Shown: positions 32,260 to 41,361 of the stretch, in pieces
Layout: every line of letters begins with the position of its first letter
How positions within the stretch are numbered: position 1 is the stretch's first letter
NCBI RefSeq assembly: GCF_016743795.2
Contig: NZ_CP060138.2
Span: forward strand, 558,001 to 622,000
From: Rickettsia tillamookensis
Lineage (GTDB): Bacteria; Pseudomonadota; Alphaproteobacteria; Rickettsiales; Rickettsiaceae
Direction of reading: 5' to 3'
DNA length: 64,000 nt
Made by a program: the position numbers and the translations under genes
Notes under the pieces: generated by a model
Told to the model about the DNA's origin: nothing
The model's input: only the letters and a program-made list of their open reading frames with translations
Database searches by the model: none

Positions 32260-32358
32260 TCATACCGTGGCTTGTCCACGGTATCCAGTAAAACAACTAA
32301 AAATACTAATAATATTAGTATTTTTAACTGGATCCCGCGATCAAGTCGCGGGATGACA
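32260..32358. repeat. Rickettsia palindromic element, tgtcataccgtggcttg family with internal attagtatttt hairpin
   Basis: tgtcataccgtggcttgtcc and a right half ggatcccgcgatcaagtcgcgggatgaca with a central aatactaataatattagtatt palindrome. Fragments of another element (ccccgtagacaagcc, ttgttgtatggttc) precede it from 32206. Confidence 0.85.
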
Positions 32359-32404
32359 CAGTATTTTACTTGATTTAATTTGAATAATATTTTATTTATT
32401 TAAA

Positions 32405-33325
32405 ATGTTTAGTAAATTTTTATTACCTTATATTTTTATTGCAACATTTTTCTTTGCTCCCATAAGCGAAGCGAAGAAAGCTGTAAAAAATACTCCTAAA
32501 CCTCCTGTTCAAACTAGCTTAGTAATTGATGCAAAAAGCGGTAAAGTGTTGCAAGCCCATAATTCGCAAATCCGGATTTACCCTGCTTCTTTAACTAAGT
32601 TAATGACTCTATACTTAATGTTTGAATCAATTGAAGCCGGTAAGTTGCCTTTAGATAAGAAATTACTTGTCTCACAGAAAGCATCAAAAATGCCGCCTTG
32701 TAAGCTGGGTTTAAAAGCAGGGGAAACTATAACCGTTCGAGAAGCAATTAATGGATTAATCATAAAATCCGCTAATGATGCTGCCGTAACGGTTGCTGAA
32801 GGGTTAAAAGGTTCCGAAAAAGCTTTTGCTCATTTAATGAATGTTAAAGCTAAACAGCTCGGTATGAAGAATACCTATTTTAAAAATGCTTCAGGTTGGC
32901 ATGACCCATTGCAGCAAACTACCGCAAGAGATATGGCTAAACTTGCTATGGCCTTAAAGAGAGATTATCCTAAATATTATCCGTTATTTGCTAAAACCAG
33001 TTTTGTATTTCGTGGAAACATAGTAAACGGACATAATAGGGTTACTAAAAATTATCAAGGTGCAGAAGGTATGAAAACAGGTTTTCATACACCGGCAGGT
33101 TATAATTTAGTAACTACTGCTTCTAGGAACGGTAAATCATTGATTGCCGTTGTTACAGGAGGCAAAAGTGCCGCATCTCGTGATCAAAAAATGATGGGGC
33201 TACTAGATCAGCATTTTAATATTAAGCCTATAGTCCCTAAAACTTCAATTAAACTTGCCTCTAATAATAAATCTACTACAAAAGCTAAATCAAAAATAGT
33301 AAAGAAAAAGAATATACGTAGTTGA
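32405..33325 (+). CDS. dacF: D-alanyl-D-alanine carboxypeptidase (penicillin-binding protein, DacF type)
   Basis: Periplasmic serine DD-carboxypeptidase of the S11 family that trims pentapeptides of peptidoglycan. Residues 1-23 form a signal peptide (hydrophobic core ending APISEAKK). The three active-site motifs are all present: SLTK at 62-65, SAN near 122, and KTG at 224-226. The C-terminus is short and rich in Lys, Ser and Thr and lacks the PBP5 beta-rich C-terminal domain and amphipathic anchor, so it may be soluble in the periplasm. It follows ampG. Confidence 0.94.
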   Translation: MFSKFLLPYIFIATFFFAPISEAKKAVKNTPKPPVQTSLVIDAKSGKVLQAHNSQIRIYPASLTKLMTLYLMFESIEAGKLPLDKKLLVSQKASKMPPCKLGLKAGETITVREAINGLIIKSANDAAVTVAEGLKGSEKAFAHLMNVKAKQLGMKNTYFKNASGWHDPLQQTTARDMAKLAMALKRDYPKYYPLFAKTSFVFRGNIVNGHNRVTKNYQGAEGMKTGFHTPAGYNLVTTASRNGKSLIAVVTGGKSAASRDQKMMGLLDQHFNIKPIVPKTSIKLASNNKSTTKAKSKIVKKKNIRS

Positions 33326-33346
33326 TATGTTTTTTTTCTGTAACTT

Positions 33347-33970
33347 TTACGGTTGCAGTATTGTTGTATGGCTTGTTAATTCGCCTGTTAATTTAAGTTC
33401 ATACTTTTGTTCTAATTCCTCTTTTAGTACCTCTGGTAATGATGGTACAGGAATTCTATTCCCCTCTTCATTTTTAACACTGTTTAATAGCTGTGCTTCT
33501 AGTAAAATAGAAAGTTTTAATAACGGTCGTTCTGTTAACCATAAATCTTGCTTTCCTATATAATATTCTAAAACTGTTTTAAATGCTTTAATTAATTCTT
33601 TGTCAAATGCATAATTTTTAATTACTGCAAATTTGCTTAAATGATATAATTCATGTATATGTTTTTTTATAGCACTTACATTTCCCTTAAATTCTTTTAA
33701 TTCTATATCAAATTTATTATATTTTTGCTGCTTCTTCTCTATAATAATAAAAAGAATGTTTAGCCCCATCATCTTTAATGTTTTTTTTGATCTCACTTAA
33801 AATTAATGCTTCCATAATTTTATATTGGTCTTCATCCTGATAATCAAATCTTCTTTTTAATCTTAATTCAAATAACTCTAAAACTTTAAGCTCATAGGTA
33901 GCCTAACTAGATTAAAAGGGTCGTCAGTATTTAGCTCTATTATTCCTGATTTAGAAGAATTTTCTTTCAT
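33347..33970 (-). pseudogene. Rickettsia-type hypothetical gene broken by two frameshifts
   Basis: Three coding segments lie in series in different frames. The ATG at 33970 starts MKENSSKSGIIELNTDDPFN and runs to about 33895. The second segment (YELKVLELFELRLKRRF, DEDQYKIMEALILSEIKKN, KHSFYYYREEAAK) ends at an in-frame taa near 33725. The third (KYNKFDIELKEFKGNVSAIK through KYELKLTGE) ends near 33370 and then reads into element-like debris (attgttgtatggctt). Taken together they describe one soluble, charged protein of about 200 residues. Only the last third is still open as a 149-codon frame, so expression of a functional product is unlikely. I do not recognise the family. Confidence 0.75.
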
Positions 33971-33997
33971 AAATTATTTTTAAATTTAGATTCTATG

Positions 33998-34690
33998 TTA
34001 AGGATTTACGGCTAGCTTATATTTTAGATTTACAAGTTTTATATGACAATTAACACTACATTTAGCATTTTTTGTAACTTTAGTAGATGAAGATTTTTTA
34101 GAGTTTTTAGCTAAAGTTTTACTTTGTGGTTTTTTTAAATTAATATTTTTTAGAAACTTTTCAGTTTCATTAGGTAAATATTCTATTTTTACTTTAGTTA
34201 TACCTTGATTTTTAAATGCTAAAATTTCGGCTGCTTTTTGAGAAACATCTATTATACGATTTTTCTTAAAAGGACCTCTATCATTAACCATTAAAATTAC
34301 TGATTTATTATTGGCTTTGTTAGTAACTTTAACTAAACAAGGAAGTGGAAGAGTTTTATGTGCAGCAGTTAATAGATTTCTATTAAATCTATCACCGTTA
34401 GCTGTTTTTTTACCGTGAAAACCATCTTTACGCCCACCGTACCATGAGGCATAACCTGTTTCGGTAAAAGATTTAGGGCTGTGAGGTTTGTAAGTTTTTC
34501 CTTTTATTTTATAGTTTGTACCGACTTTATAATGTCCTTTATAAGTTAGATTATGAGGATCATCTTTTGATAATTCTTTGTAAGAATATTTGTGGGAATA
34601 AGGTAATCTTTTTGAGGTATTACAACCGCTTAGACTAAAAATCAATAAAAAAATTAATACAATAAGTTTATGGCGTTGTATCATCATCAT
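33998..34690 (-). CDS. rlpA: RlpA-like septal ring lytic transglycosylase lipoprotein
   Basis: A 230-residue lipoprotein: hydrophobic N-terminus with lipobox LSGC (Cys near residue 23) and a double-psi beta-barrel domain. The RlpA core is seen as [40 protein letters not shown], and [20 protein letters not shown], with the conserved His and Asp of active members. The usual SPOR domain is missing; the C-terminal 50 residues are instead rich in Lys, Ser and Asn with two Cys (AKCSVNCH). It overlaps the end of the BON lipoprotein gene by 23 nt, so the pair is cotranscribed. Confidence 0.9.
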   Translation of the reverse strand: MMMIQRHKLIVLIFLLIFSLSGCNTSKRLPYSHKYSYKELSKDDPHNLTYKGHYKVGTNYKIKGKTYKPHSPKSFTETGYASWYGGRKDGFHGKKTANGDRFNRNLLTAAHKTLPLPCLVKVTNKANNKSVILMVNDRGPFKKNRIIDVSQKAAEILAFKNQGITKVKIEYLPNETEKFLKNINLKKPQSKTLAKNSKKSSSTKVTKNAKCSVNCHIKLVNLKYKLAVNP

Positions 34691-35282
34691 GCTTATTAAA
34701 GTTATCCATTATTTTAGCGTAACACACAACTTTTTCAACACCTTTTATTTTTGATGCAATAGAAGCAAGCTTTTCTAGCTCTTCTTCTGATCTTGCAACT
34801 CCAAATAAATAAACAATATTATCTATAGTTAGAATAGTATAATTAGCAAATTTAATATCTTTTCTGACTAAGTTTTTAGCTTTAATTTGCGTGGTTATCA
34901 TACTATCTTTAGTATATTGGGCTAAGTCAAAATGATTACTATTTTTATTTACTTTCAACTCATTAATAACTTCTTTTACGCCTTTTTGATTCCAAGCAAT
35001 TTCTACGGCTTTTAACGCATCAGATTCTTTTTGAATATTTCCTGTTAATAATACTCTTCCTTGTGATACTTCGACCTTTATTTTAGCTCCTAAATCTCTA
35101 AAATTATTTTTTACTAAATCAGCTTTAATACCGGCAGAAATCCTTGAATCATTTAATGTTTCAGACATTGGTTGATCTTTTGAAGCAACAATTCCGGTAG
35201 TGGTTGCTGCAGTAAAAATAGCAGGTAAACAAGCAGATAGACTAAAAGAAAGAGCTATAAAAATTAGAACTCGTAACATCAT
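34668..35282 (-). CDS. BON-domain outer membrane lipoprotein (DolP/YraP-like)
   Basis: A 204-residue lipoprotein with lipobox LSAC at residue 18 and two BON domains: the first over [16 protein letters not shown] to GVKEVINEL, the second over [14 protein letters not shown] to [14 protein letters not shown]. This matches the DolP (YraP) architecture, an envelope-integrity lipoprotein in Gram-negatives. The C-terminal HDDDTT tail lies in the overlap with rlpA, indicating a two-gene envelope operon. Confidence 0.88.
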   Translation of the reverse strand: MMLRVLIFIALSFSLSACLPAIFTAATTTGIVASKDQPMSETLNDSRISAGIKADLVKNNFRDLGAKIKVEVSQGRVLLTGNIQKESDALKAVEIAWNQKGVKEVINELKVNKNSNHFDLAQYTKDSMITTQIKAKNLVRKDIKFANYTILTIDNIVYLFGVARSEEELEKLASIASKIKGVEKVVCYAKIMDNFNKHDDDTTP

Positions 35283-35589
35283 AATAATAGTACCCTACGA
35301 TTTTTAAAAAGATTATATTTGTTTAAGAATTAACTGTTTGTTTATGTCATTTCCTATAGTACCAGACCTTGTTGCGTACATACCGAGTCGTCATTGCGAG
35401 TAGGCATTGCCCGCGTGGATCAATTTCACCTCTGTCATCCCCCGTGGCCCTTCCACGGGATCCAGTTAAAAATACTAAAATTATTAGTATTTTTTATTGT
35501 TTTTATGGACCTAGTTAGCAAGCGAACTAGGTGACACAGTGGGCTTTACAGATCCACGCAACAATGCCTTCCCGCATAGGTATTATATA
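35283..35589. other. 307-bp spacer dominated by nested palindromic elements
   Basis: After the divergent promoter-sized region of the BON gene, ttgttgcgta (35369) pairs with tacagatccacgcaacaa (to about 35567). Between them lie a truncated cgtcattgcgagtaggca end and a tgtcatcccccgtggccc / tagttagcaagcgaactag element with the internal attagtatttt hairpin. No coding sequence is supported. Confidence 0.7.
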
Positions 35590-36132
35590 TCATATCTTAC
35601 TATCCGGTAATTTATTCTTTAATAAAAGAGGTAATTGCAGTAAAATAAATATAAAAGTAATAGGTATTACACCGAATACTTTGAATTTTACCCATGTTTC
35701 ATCTGAGAAATTACGCCAAACTATTTCATTAACTACAGCCATAAAAAAGAAAAAAGCCGCTGTTCTATAGCTTAAGGTTATCCAGCTTTCTTCTTTAATA
35801 CGTACTATACTCTCTAAAGCATATTTGATAAAAGGATTTTTTCTTATACCGCTCATGAGAAATATTATTCCAAAAATAACATATAATATAGTAGGTTTGA
35901 TTTTTATATACATTGAATCGCCGCTAATTAAAGTAATGCTTCCCGAAACTAATAAAACAGTTGTGGAAATAATAGAAAGCTTAGATACTTTCTTATCTAT
36001 AACATAACAAAGGGTGATACAAATAACAGAGGTAATAAGCATATAAAGAGTAGCGTTTTGTATACCGCCTCCATAAAAAAAGCCTGCAAAAAATGCTATT
36101 ACCGGACCAATTTCTGATAAAAGTTTTAACAT
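35590..36132 (-). CDS. yciB: Inner membrane septation protein A (YciB/IspZ)
   Basis: A 180-residue membrane protein with about five to six hydrophobic segments and the family's N-terminus LLSEIGPVIAFFAGFFYGGG and the conserved WRNFSDETWVKFKVFG near the C-terminus. In other bacteria the family affects septation and envelope stability. The next gene upstream on the same strand is an FTR1 permease, 29 nt away, so they may share a transcript. Confidence 0.9.
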   Translation of the reverse strand: MLKLLSEIGPVIAFFAGFFYGGGIQNATLYMLITSVICITLCYVIDKKVSKLSIISTTVLLVSGSITLISGDSMYIKIKPTILYVIFGIIFLMSGIRKNPFIKYALESIVRIKEESWITLSYRTAAFFFFMAVVNEIVWRNFSDETWVKFKVFGVIPITFIFILLQLPLLLKNKLPDSKI

Positions 36133-36161
36133 ATTTAATTTAATTGTTCTCTTTGATAAAA

Positions 36162-37010
36162 TTAATTTGATTCATTTTTTTGTACTGATATTAAGTTATT
36201 TTTGGAATATCTTAATTTTATTTGTATGAAAATATTTATCAGTAATATAGTAGTAAAATAGGCAAGTACTTGTAGCCCGTTAGGTCTTGCAATATAGCCG
36301 GTAACAATATGTAAGATTTTACCTATCATACTTCTATCTGCTACTAACCATGAACTATCCCAAAGTTGATCGGATAGAAACATAACTAGACCGGAAGAGG
36401 TTAAAATACCTGCAGCACTTGCTGCAAATCCGCCTGCTATTAGCATTAATAATACGGTAGAGATTTTAAAAATATATTTTTGATTAGCAATCTTAATTAA
36501 ACCGAAATATATTACTAAACCAAGTAAGAAGCCACTTGTAGCACCTATTATCACTCCTTGCAAGTAAATACTGCTTGATATTGTTTCAACTGAAGATATG
36601 CTATATACTAAAATAATAATTTCTGCACCTTCTCGTAATATGGTAGTGGCAACTAAAAAAACCAACATGAAATAACTGGCGTTACCTTCATGAATTTTTA
36701 CTGATAAGTCGTTTATATGTTGCTTTACTTTTATACCGTAACCTTGCATCCATATTATTGTCCAGCTAATCAGAATTGTTATTAGTATCATAATTCCAGA
36801 ATCGAATAGCTCGTCGCCTATTCCGCCAAAAGATAAAGATAATTTACGGGTAAAAAATGCAAAAATTGAAGCAAATACTACTCCAAGCATTACTCCGGCA
36901 ATAATATAAAGACGAGATTTTTCTATTTGTTTTGTTACGGCGAGTATTACACCAAGTAATAAAGATATTTCTAAACATTCACGAAACACTACTAAAGCAA
37001 TTTTAAACAT
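36162..37010 (-). CDS. efeU: FTR1/EfeU-family iron permease
   Basis: A 282-residue, seven-helix permease of the oxidase-dependent iron transporter family. Both REXXE iron-binding motifs are present: RECLE near residue 9 and REGAE in the fourth helix region (near residue 127). It begins 8 nt after the stop of a cupredoxin-domain protein. Together they look like a reduced EfeUO ferrous iron uptake system without the EfeB peroxidase; this composition is an inference from the window. It may contribute to iron capture in the host cytosol. Confidence 0.88.
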   Translation of the reverse strand: MFKIALVVFRECLEISLLLGVILAVTKQIEKSRLYIIAGVMLGVVFASIFAFFTRKLSLSFGGIGDELFDSGIMILITILISWTIIWMQGYGIKVKQHINDLSVKIHEGNASYFMLVFLVATTILREGAEIIILVYSISSVETISSSIYLQGVIIGATSGFLLGLVIYFGLIKIANQKYIFKISTVLLMLIAGGFAASAAGILTSSGLVMFLSDQLWDSSWLVADRSMIGKILHIVTGYIARPNGLQVLAYFTTILLINIFIQIKLRYSKNNLISVQKNESN

Positions 37011-37018
37011 ATTTTTAT

Positions 37019-37399
37019 CTAATCATTAACAATTATAATACCCTGAGCCGTATCTTGATGAAAATCCCCAAAAATTTCATATTTTCCGGGCTTAAGCGGT
37101 GCAAGTATAATATTTATTGACTCATGTGGCATAACTATTTTTTCACGATGTAAATCATGACTTTCAAACTCTTCTACCGTATCATCTTCATTATGAACAA
37201 TTAACCTTATCTTAGTAGATTTTGGTACTTCAACTATATTCGGAACAAATTTATGATCTTTTATAGTTATCTTTACTTCTAATATATTATCATTTGTTTT
37301 ATTATCGGAACTCTTATTTGTAGAGATATAAATAATTACTGCTAAAAATATTAAACCTACTATTATAATAATATTTTTGTTTTTTTTAATAATTTCCAT
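37019..37399 (-). CDS. Membrane-anchored cupredoxin-like protein (EfeO N-domain type)
   Basis: A 126-residue protein with one N-terminal hydrophobic helix (NIIIIVGLIFLAVIIYIST) and a periplasmic cupredoxin domain: ITIKDHKFVPNIVEVPKST, VHNEDDTVEEFESHDLHREK and LKPGKYEIFGDFH. The EFESHDLHREK block is the signature of the Cup domain of EfeO-type iron uptake proteins. A strong aggag ribosome site (37409-37413) precedes the ATG. It lies 8 nt upstream of the FTR1 permease on the same strand, strengthening the iron role. Confidence 0.85.
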   Translation of the reverse strand: MEIIKKNKNIIIIVGLIFLAVIIYISTNKSSDNKTNDNILEVKITIKDHKFVPNIVEVPKSTKIRLIVHNEDDTVEEFESHDLHREKIVMPHESINIILAPLKPGKYEIFGDFHQDTAQGIIIVND

Positions 37400-37486
37400 A
37401 CTAAACTCCTAGCTTAATTAAAGTTTAAAGTAAGATTCTTATATACTCATTTAATTTGAGTTTTAAATTTTTAATAATTACAAAAT

Positions 37487-37594
37487 TTATCCTGCAATTT
37501 TTATTAATGCTATAAGATATACAATTATTATCATTATGACAAGGATAGATAATAAAATATAATTTTTTTGTCTTTGAATTTTATTTTGTTTCAT
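37487..37594 (-). CDS. 35-residue single-helix membrane protein, below usual gene-calling size
   Basis: Reading from ATG 37594 gives MKQNKIQRQKNYILLSILV followed by a hydrophobic run and the end LIALIKIAG. It starts 6 nt after the stop of the FKBP-like gene, so it could be translationally coupled. The pattern (basic N-terminus, one helix, terminal K-x-G/A-G) resembles the tiny CoxF-like protein encoded in alphaproteobacterial cytochrome oxidase operons between ctaB and ctaG; this resemblance is from memory and the local context is not a cox operon. No ribosome site is obvious. Confidence 0.45.
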   Translation of the reverse strand: MKQNKIQRQKNYILLSILVIMIIIVYLIALIKIAG

Positions 37595-37600
37595 ATTTAT

Positions 37601-38596
37601 TTAATTTTGTTTAAAGTCTCCTAGTTCAAGCAAAAGATATTCATTTATCGGTAATGATTCATGAGAAATAATTTTATTTATGTTAGAACCTAAAGCTTTA
37701 AATGTTTTGCCTTCAGCAATAACACTGCGTGTTCCAACCGTTACTTTACCTTGCAAGGCGTAAGAAAAAATTAAAGGATATGTAATATCGCCGATTTTCA
37801 TATCTATTTGTTGTCCTTTTTCTTTAGAATCATATAATATTTTACCGTTTGATAAACGAGTAATTTTAGCATTAAAGCTTACTTTTTCACCACATAATAA
37901 AGGAACACGATAAGCTATCTCATCATCATAAATTTTTACTTCACTATTTTTGACAAAATTTTGCGGTAATATAGATTTTAAAATTACATTAACTTTATAA
38001 TTATAAGCATCATCGAAGATAATATTATTACTATTATTAACGGCGTATTTTGCCGGAATAATAGCTTCTCGTGCTTCTCCTACCATCATACCGATTATTA
38101 CATTATCTAAGCCAAGCATTACAGGAGCAGAGCCTAAAGTAAAAGTTTTAGTATCTTCAGATATTAAAGTATTGTTCATGTCTGATATTTGATAAAATAC
38201 GGTAACTACATGTCCGCAAGAAGCGGGACCGATATTACCGCTACCGAGCGTATTAATTTTGAACAGTGTTTTTACTAAATCCTTACGTACTTCAATAGTG
38301 TAATCATTAGGATTGATAGGTCCATTTAACGGTTGTAAAATATTTTCAAAAAATGCTTTCCCTTCTTCGGTTTTAAGAGCATTTATTACTATTTTTGAAA
38401 CCGTACGTTCAAATAAATTACCGTTTAATGAAATAGGGGGTTCATTATTTATACTAGTTTGGTTTTCATCGGTAGATGAATTATTTGAAGCCGTTTGCTC
38501 TACCGTTGTAGGATTATTGTTGTCGGGAGATATTTTTAACTTTACTATATTGTAAAGTATTAGGATTACAATTATTAAAGATAAAAATTTTTGCAT
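37601..38596 (-). CDS. FKBP-type peptidyl-prolyl isomerase-like protein (Mip-like), membrane anchored
   Basis: A 331-residue protein with an N-terminal hydrophobic signal-anchor ([17 protein letters not shown]) and a low-complexity linker. An FKBP-like domain covers about residues 125-215 ([53 protein letters not shown]), followed by a related second domain ([37 protein letters not shown]). The [14 protein letters not shown] block matches the FKBP hinge G-x2-x-x-I-x-G-M-x-x-G. It probably acts as a periplasmic foldase. Rickettsial Mip-like proteins are candidate virulence factors, but that is not shown here. Confidence 0.75.
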   Translation of the reverse strand: MQKFLSLIIVILILYNIVKLKISPDNNNPTTVEQTASNNSSTDENQTSINNEPPISLNGNLFERTVSKIVINALKTEEGKAFFENILQPLNGPINPNDYTIEVRKDLVKTLFKINTLGSGNIGPASCGHVVTVFYQISDMNNTLISEDTKTFTLGSAPVMLGLDNVIIGMMVGEAREAIIPAKYAVNNSNNIIFDDAYNYKVNVILKSILPQNFVKNSEVKIYDDEIAYRVPLLCGEKVSFNAKITRLSNGKILYDSKEKGQQIDMKIGDITYPLIFSYALQGKVTVGTRSVIAEGKTFKALGSNINKIISHESLPINEYLLLELGDFKQN

Positions 38597-38737
38597 ATGA
38601 TATATAGTATTTTAGTACAACAAAGTTTACTATAACAATCAATTACTTAATAATCAAATGAGAATAAAAATAATTTGATTAATATAAATAATTGATTTAA
38701 ATTTAGATGCAGAATTTTATAAATATAGTGGTGAAAA

Positions 38738-39364
38738 GTGAAAAAATTTATATTTTGTTTTTTATGTTTATGGACGTTAAACATATTTGCTGCTTCCAAA
38801 ACTTACCCTAATAAGCTTAATCATTGTAAAATTACTAGAAATATATTTAATGATTATGAACCGAAAGTTTTTGAGACTACTAATAATTTATTACGTAAAA
38901 CAGGAAGATTATCAAAATTTTACGGTGAAAAGATATTAATTAAAGGAAAAATATTAGATCAAAATTGTGTACCGGTTGCAGATGCTAAAGTTTATTTATG
39001 GCAAGTAGGAAGCGGAGGTAAATACCCTTATGAACCTTTAAAAACTAGAGTTGATAAAAGAAGATTTACAAGTAAAAGCGATTCAAGCTTTACCGGTTCC
39101 GGTATTGCTACTACTAATAATAAAGGAGAATATTACTTTATTAGCATGCTGCCTTATAAATCTTCTCGTTATTTGAGAAGTGCAAACATAAGAATAGAAC
39201 ATCCCAGTCTTACTACTCTTGAAACACGCTTAGATTTATCTGATAAAAATATGTGTGATAATGAGTGCGGTGAAGTAAATCCGATATTAATCGAACCGCA
39301 AGAAAATATGCCGTCTTATTGTTTTGATTTAGTATTACAAGGTACGACACTGAAGAGGTATTAG
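38738..39364 (+). CDS. Secreted intradiol-dioxygenase-fold protein without the metal-binding histidines
   Basis: A 208-residue exported protein (signal peptide 1-19, ending NIFAASK). The central domain follows the intradiol ring-cleavage dioxygenase pattern: [55 protein letters not shown]. In protocatechuate dioxygenases the last block reads RxxHIH and provides two iron ligands; here it is RSANIRI, so both His are lost. It is therefore likely a structural or binding protein, not a dioxygenase. It starts with GTG, confirmed by the good signal peptide. A large palindromic element begins at its stop codon. Confidence 0.75.
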   Translation: MKKFIFCFLCLWTLNIFAASKTYPNKLNHCKITRNIFNDYEPKVFETTNNLLRKTGRLSKFYGEKILIKGKILDQNCVPVADAKVYLWQVGSGGKYPYEPLKTRVDKRRFTSKSDSSFTGSGIATTNNKGEYYFISMLPYKSSRYLRSANIRIEHPSLTTLETRLDLSDKNMCDNECGEVNPILIEPQENMPSYCFDLVLQGTTLKRY

Positions 39365-39507
39365 ACACCTTGCCTAACTTGCTTCTAAGGGTAATTTGTA
39401 CGTCAATCCGGTACTCGAATCCTCACGTTACTTGCGTGTACGCTGCGGTTCTGTGTTCCGTGTTTCCTTCAAATTTCTCCTTATTAGCTACGTTAGGCAA
39501 GGTGTCT
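39363..39507. repeat. RPE1-type palindromic element (reverse orientation)
   Basis: Terminal arms agacaccttgcctaac (39363-39378) and gttaggcaaggtgtct (39492-39507) are perfect 16-bp inverted repeats. The interior (ttctaagggtaatttgtacg, cctcacgttacttgcgtgtac) matches in reverse the copies in coxB and after lspA. It starts inside the stop codon of the upstream gene. The remaining spacer to 39639 shows nothing else. Confidence 0.9.
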
Positions 39508-39639
39508 ATTGATGTCATTCCTGCTTATGTAGAAATGATATTAGATGACGGTGCTTCTAAAGGTTTTTTTATACCACAACTACATAATGTAAGTGCTAAT
39601 ACGAATAAATAAAAAGTTTTCATTACTATAAATTATTAT

Positions 39640-40299
39640 ATGACCTTAAGAAATTATAATAAATATCTTATATATATTATAGTGTTTTTATTATCTATAA
39701 TAATTTTTATTCCTAAAATTCATGCTAAGCTCTATGAGAAGCCTAAGGATAAATTAGAATTTTCAAGAGGTTTAAGCGTTCCTGATAATATAATTTTTTT
39801 TGATGAAGAAAAAAATCAATATTCTCTTGATCAGTTTGAAGGAAAGACTATATTGTTAGTGTTTTGGGCTACTTGGAGTGCTCCTTGTGTCAAAGAAATG
39901 CCTGACCTTGATATGTTGCAAAAAGATTTTAGGAAATTACCTTTTTCAGTAATTCCGATTTCAGAAGATTATCAAGACATAAAAATTGTTAAAGAATATT
40001 TTAAAAGCTATCAAATAAGATATTTGCCGATTTATCATGATTATAGAAATGAATTATTTAAAGCCTTAGGGGTTATTAGTTTACCGACTAGTATATTAAT
40101 AGACCCAAACGGCAAAATAGTAACTAGCTTTGTCGGCAATACAAATTGGTATGACGAAAAAGTTAGAGATACTATTTTATCTGCCATTCCCGGAAATTAT
40201 CCTGAACCTAAAAATAGTTATAACGAGCAATCTCTGAATAAACCGGCTAAGCCTTTGCCGCCTGTAAAAAAAGATGCTATAGTAACTCCAAATAAATAG
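39640..40299 (+). CDS. TlpA-like thioredoxin-fold protein with a single active-site cysteine
   Basis: A 219-residue membrane-anchored or exported protein: hydrophobic N-terminus (YLIYIIVFLLSIIIFI), then a TlpA/AhpC-TSA-type thioredoxin fold. The active-site block reads FWATWSAPCVKEMP, so the first Cys of CxxC is Ser80 (AGT) and only C83 remains. The cis-Pro loop SLPTSILIDPNGKIV is intact. The C-terminus is a proline-rich tail. With one Cys it cannot do normal dithiol exchange; monothiol or chaperone-like function is possible. It may still relate to the DsbB at the start of the window. Confidence 0.85.
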   Translation: MTLRNYNKYLIYIIVFLLSIIIFIPKIHAKLYEKPKDKLEFSRGLSVPDNIIFFDEEKNQYSLDQFEGKTILLVFWATWSAPCVKEMPDLDMLQKDFRKLPFSVIPISEDYQDIKIVKEYFKSYQIRYLPIYHDYRNELFKALGVISLPTSILIDPNGKIVTSFVGNTNWYDEKVRDTILSAIPGNYPEPKNSYNEQSLNKPAKPLPPVKKDAIVTPNK

Positions 40300-40422
40300 A
40301 CGAAGCTCAATTTGGAAAAGAGCAAGGAGGCTGTAAGCCGAGGACCGCAGCGTATATTAATACGTGAGGACCGGAGGAGTTACAAGACGACGCAGCCAAT
40401 TTTTCAAATTCAGCGAGTATAT
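40299..40422. repeat. Rickettsia palindromic element, tatactcgatgaac family (copy 4, reverse orientation)
   Basis: Reverse orientation of copies 1-3. Arms cgaagctcaatttggaaaag and tttttcaaattcagcgag; it begins at the last base of the upstream stop codon. Confidence 0.9.
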
Positions 40423-40445
40423 TAAATTAAAAATGAGCAAAATCA

Positions 40446-41360
40446 ATGAATGAAGTAAATAAATCAACTATGGCGAATGCAGAATTTGATCAGATAATAA
40501 CCAAACGGCAGATAAGTAAATTAGATCAATTATTTGCTTCGGTTTTTGGTGATTCTAAAGAAGTGATTGCCGTTTTACGCCTTAGTGGTGTTATCGGTAA
40601 AGTAAGTACTATACAATCGGGACTTACTTTAGAATCATTAAATGAACTAATAGAAAAAGCTTTTAAAATAAAGAAATTAAAAGCATTATGTTTAATTATT
40701 AATTCTCCCGGCGGTTCTCCGGTACAATCTGAACTTATTGCGAAACGTATTCGTGACCTTGCTAAAGAAAATAAAATAAAAATTTATAGTTTTATTGAAG
40801 ATATGGCGGCTTCAGGCGGATATTGGCTTGCTTGCAGCGGTGACTGGATATATGCTTCTTATAGTTCGGTTATAGGTAGTATCGGAGTAGTGTCAAGCGG
40901 ATTCGGATTCCATGAAGCGATTAATAAACTCGGAATAGAGCGTAGAGTTTATACGGAAGGAAAAAATAAAGCAATTTTAGATCCTTTTAAACCTATTAAT
41001 AAAGAGGACCTTAAAATTATTAAAAATTTGCAACAGCAAGTTTATGAGCACTTCGTTGATTACGTAAAAACAAGAAGGGCAGGGAAGCTAACACAACAAG
41101 ACGAGATTTTATTTAACGGCGAATTTTGGGCAGGGCAAACGGCTCTTGATTACGGCTTAATTGATGGCATAGGTGATATGTATAGCGTAATGAAAGAAAA
41201 ATTCGGCGATAATATTAAGTTTCAATATCTGTGTGCTAAACAGCCTTGGCTTAAAAAGAAACTTGGCATGGGAAGTAAGATATTAACCGATAATCTTGCT
41301 AATTCTTTAATTGATGCAGTAGAAAATAAAATTATTAACGATAAATTTGATATAAGGTAG
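40446..41360 (+). CDS. sppA: Peptidase S49 family protein (SppA/SohB-like signal peptide peptidase)
   Basis: A 304-residue S49 serine peptidase that degrades cleaved signal peptides or membrane proteins. The oxyanion block [16 protein letters not shown], the nucleophile S123 in [27 protein letters not shown] and the general-base Lys region [13 protein letters not shown] are all present. It is a single-domain short form, and lacks an obvious N-terminal membrane helix, so it may be cytoplasmic or peripherally bound. The stop is 1 nt before the dut start, indicating an operon. Confidence 0.92.
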   Translation: MNEVNKSTMANAEFDQIITKRQISKLDQLFASVFGDSKEVIAVLRLSGVIGKVSTIQSGLTLESLNELIEKAFKIKKLKALCLIINSPGGSPVQSELIAKRIRDLAKENKIKIYSFIEDMAASGGYWLACSGDWIYASYSSVIGSIGVVSSGFGFHEAINKLGIERRVYTEGKNKAILDPFKPINKEDLKIIKNLQQQVYEHFVDYVKTRRAGKLTQQDEILFNGEFWAGQTALDYGLIDGIGDMYSVMKEKFGDNIKFQYLCAKQPWLKKKLGMGSKILTDNLANSLIDAVENKIINDKFDIR

Positions 41361-41361
41361 T

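Noticed and set aside
33327-33563. 78-codon plus-strand frame opposite the pseudogene
   Set aside because: Shadow of the antisense coding segments, which show consistent protein-like composition on the minus strand.
39370-39612. 80-codon frame after the dioxygenase-like gene
   Set aside because: Mostly an RPE1 in reverse orientation; no ribosome site and no independent coding signal.
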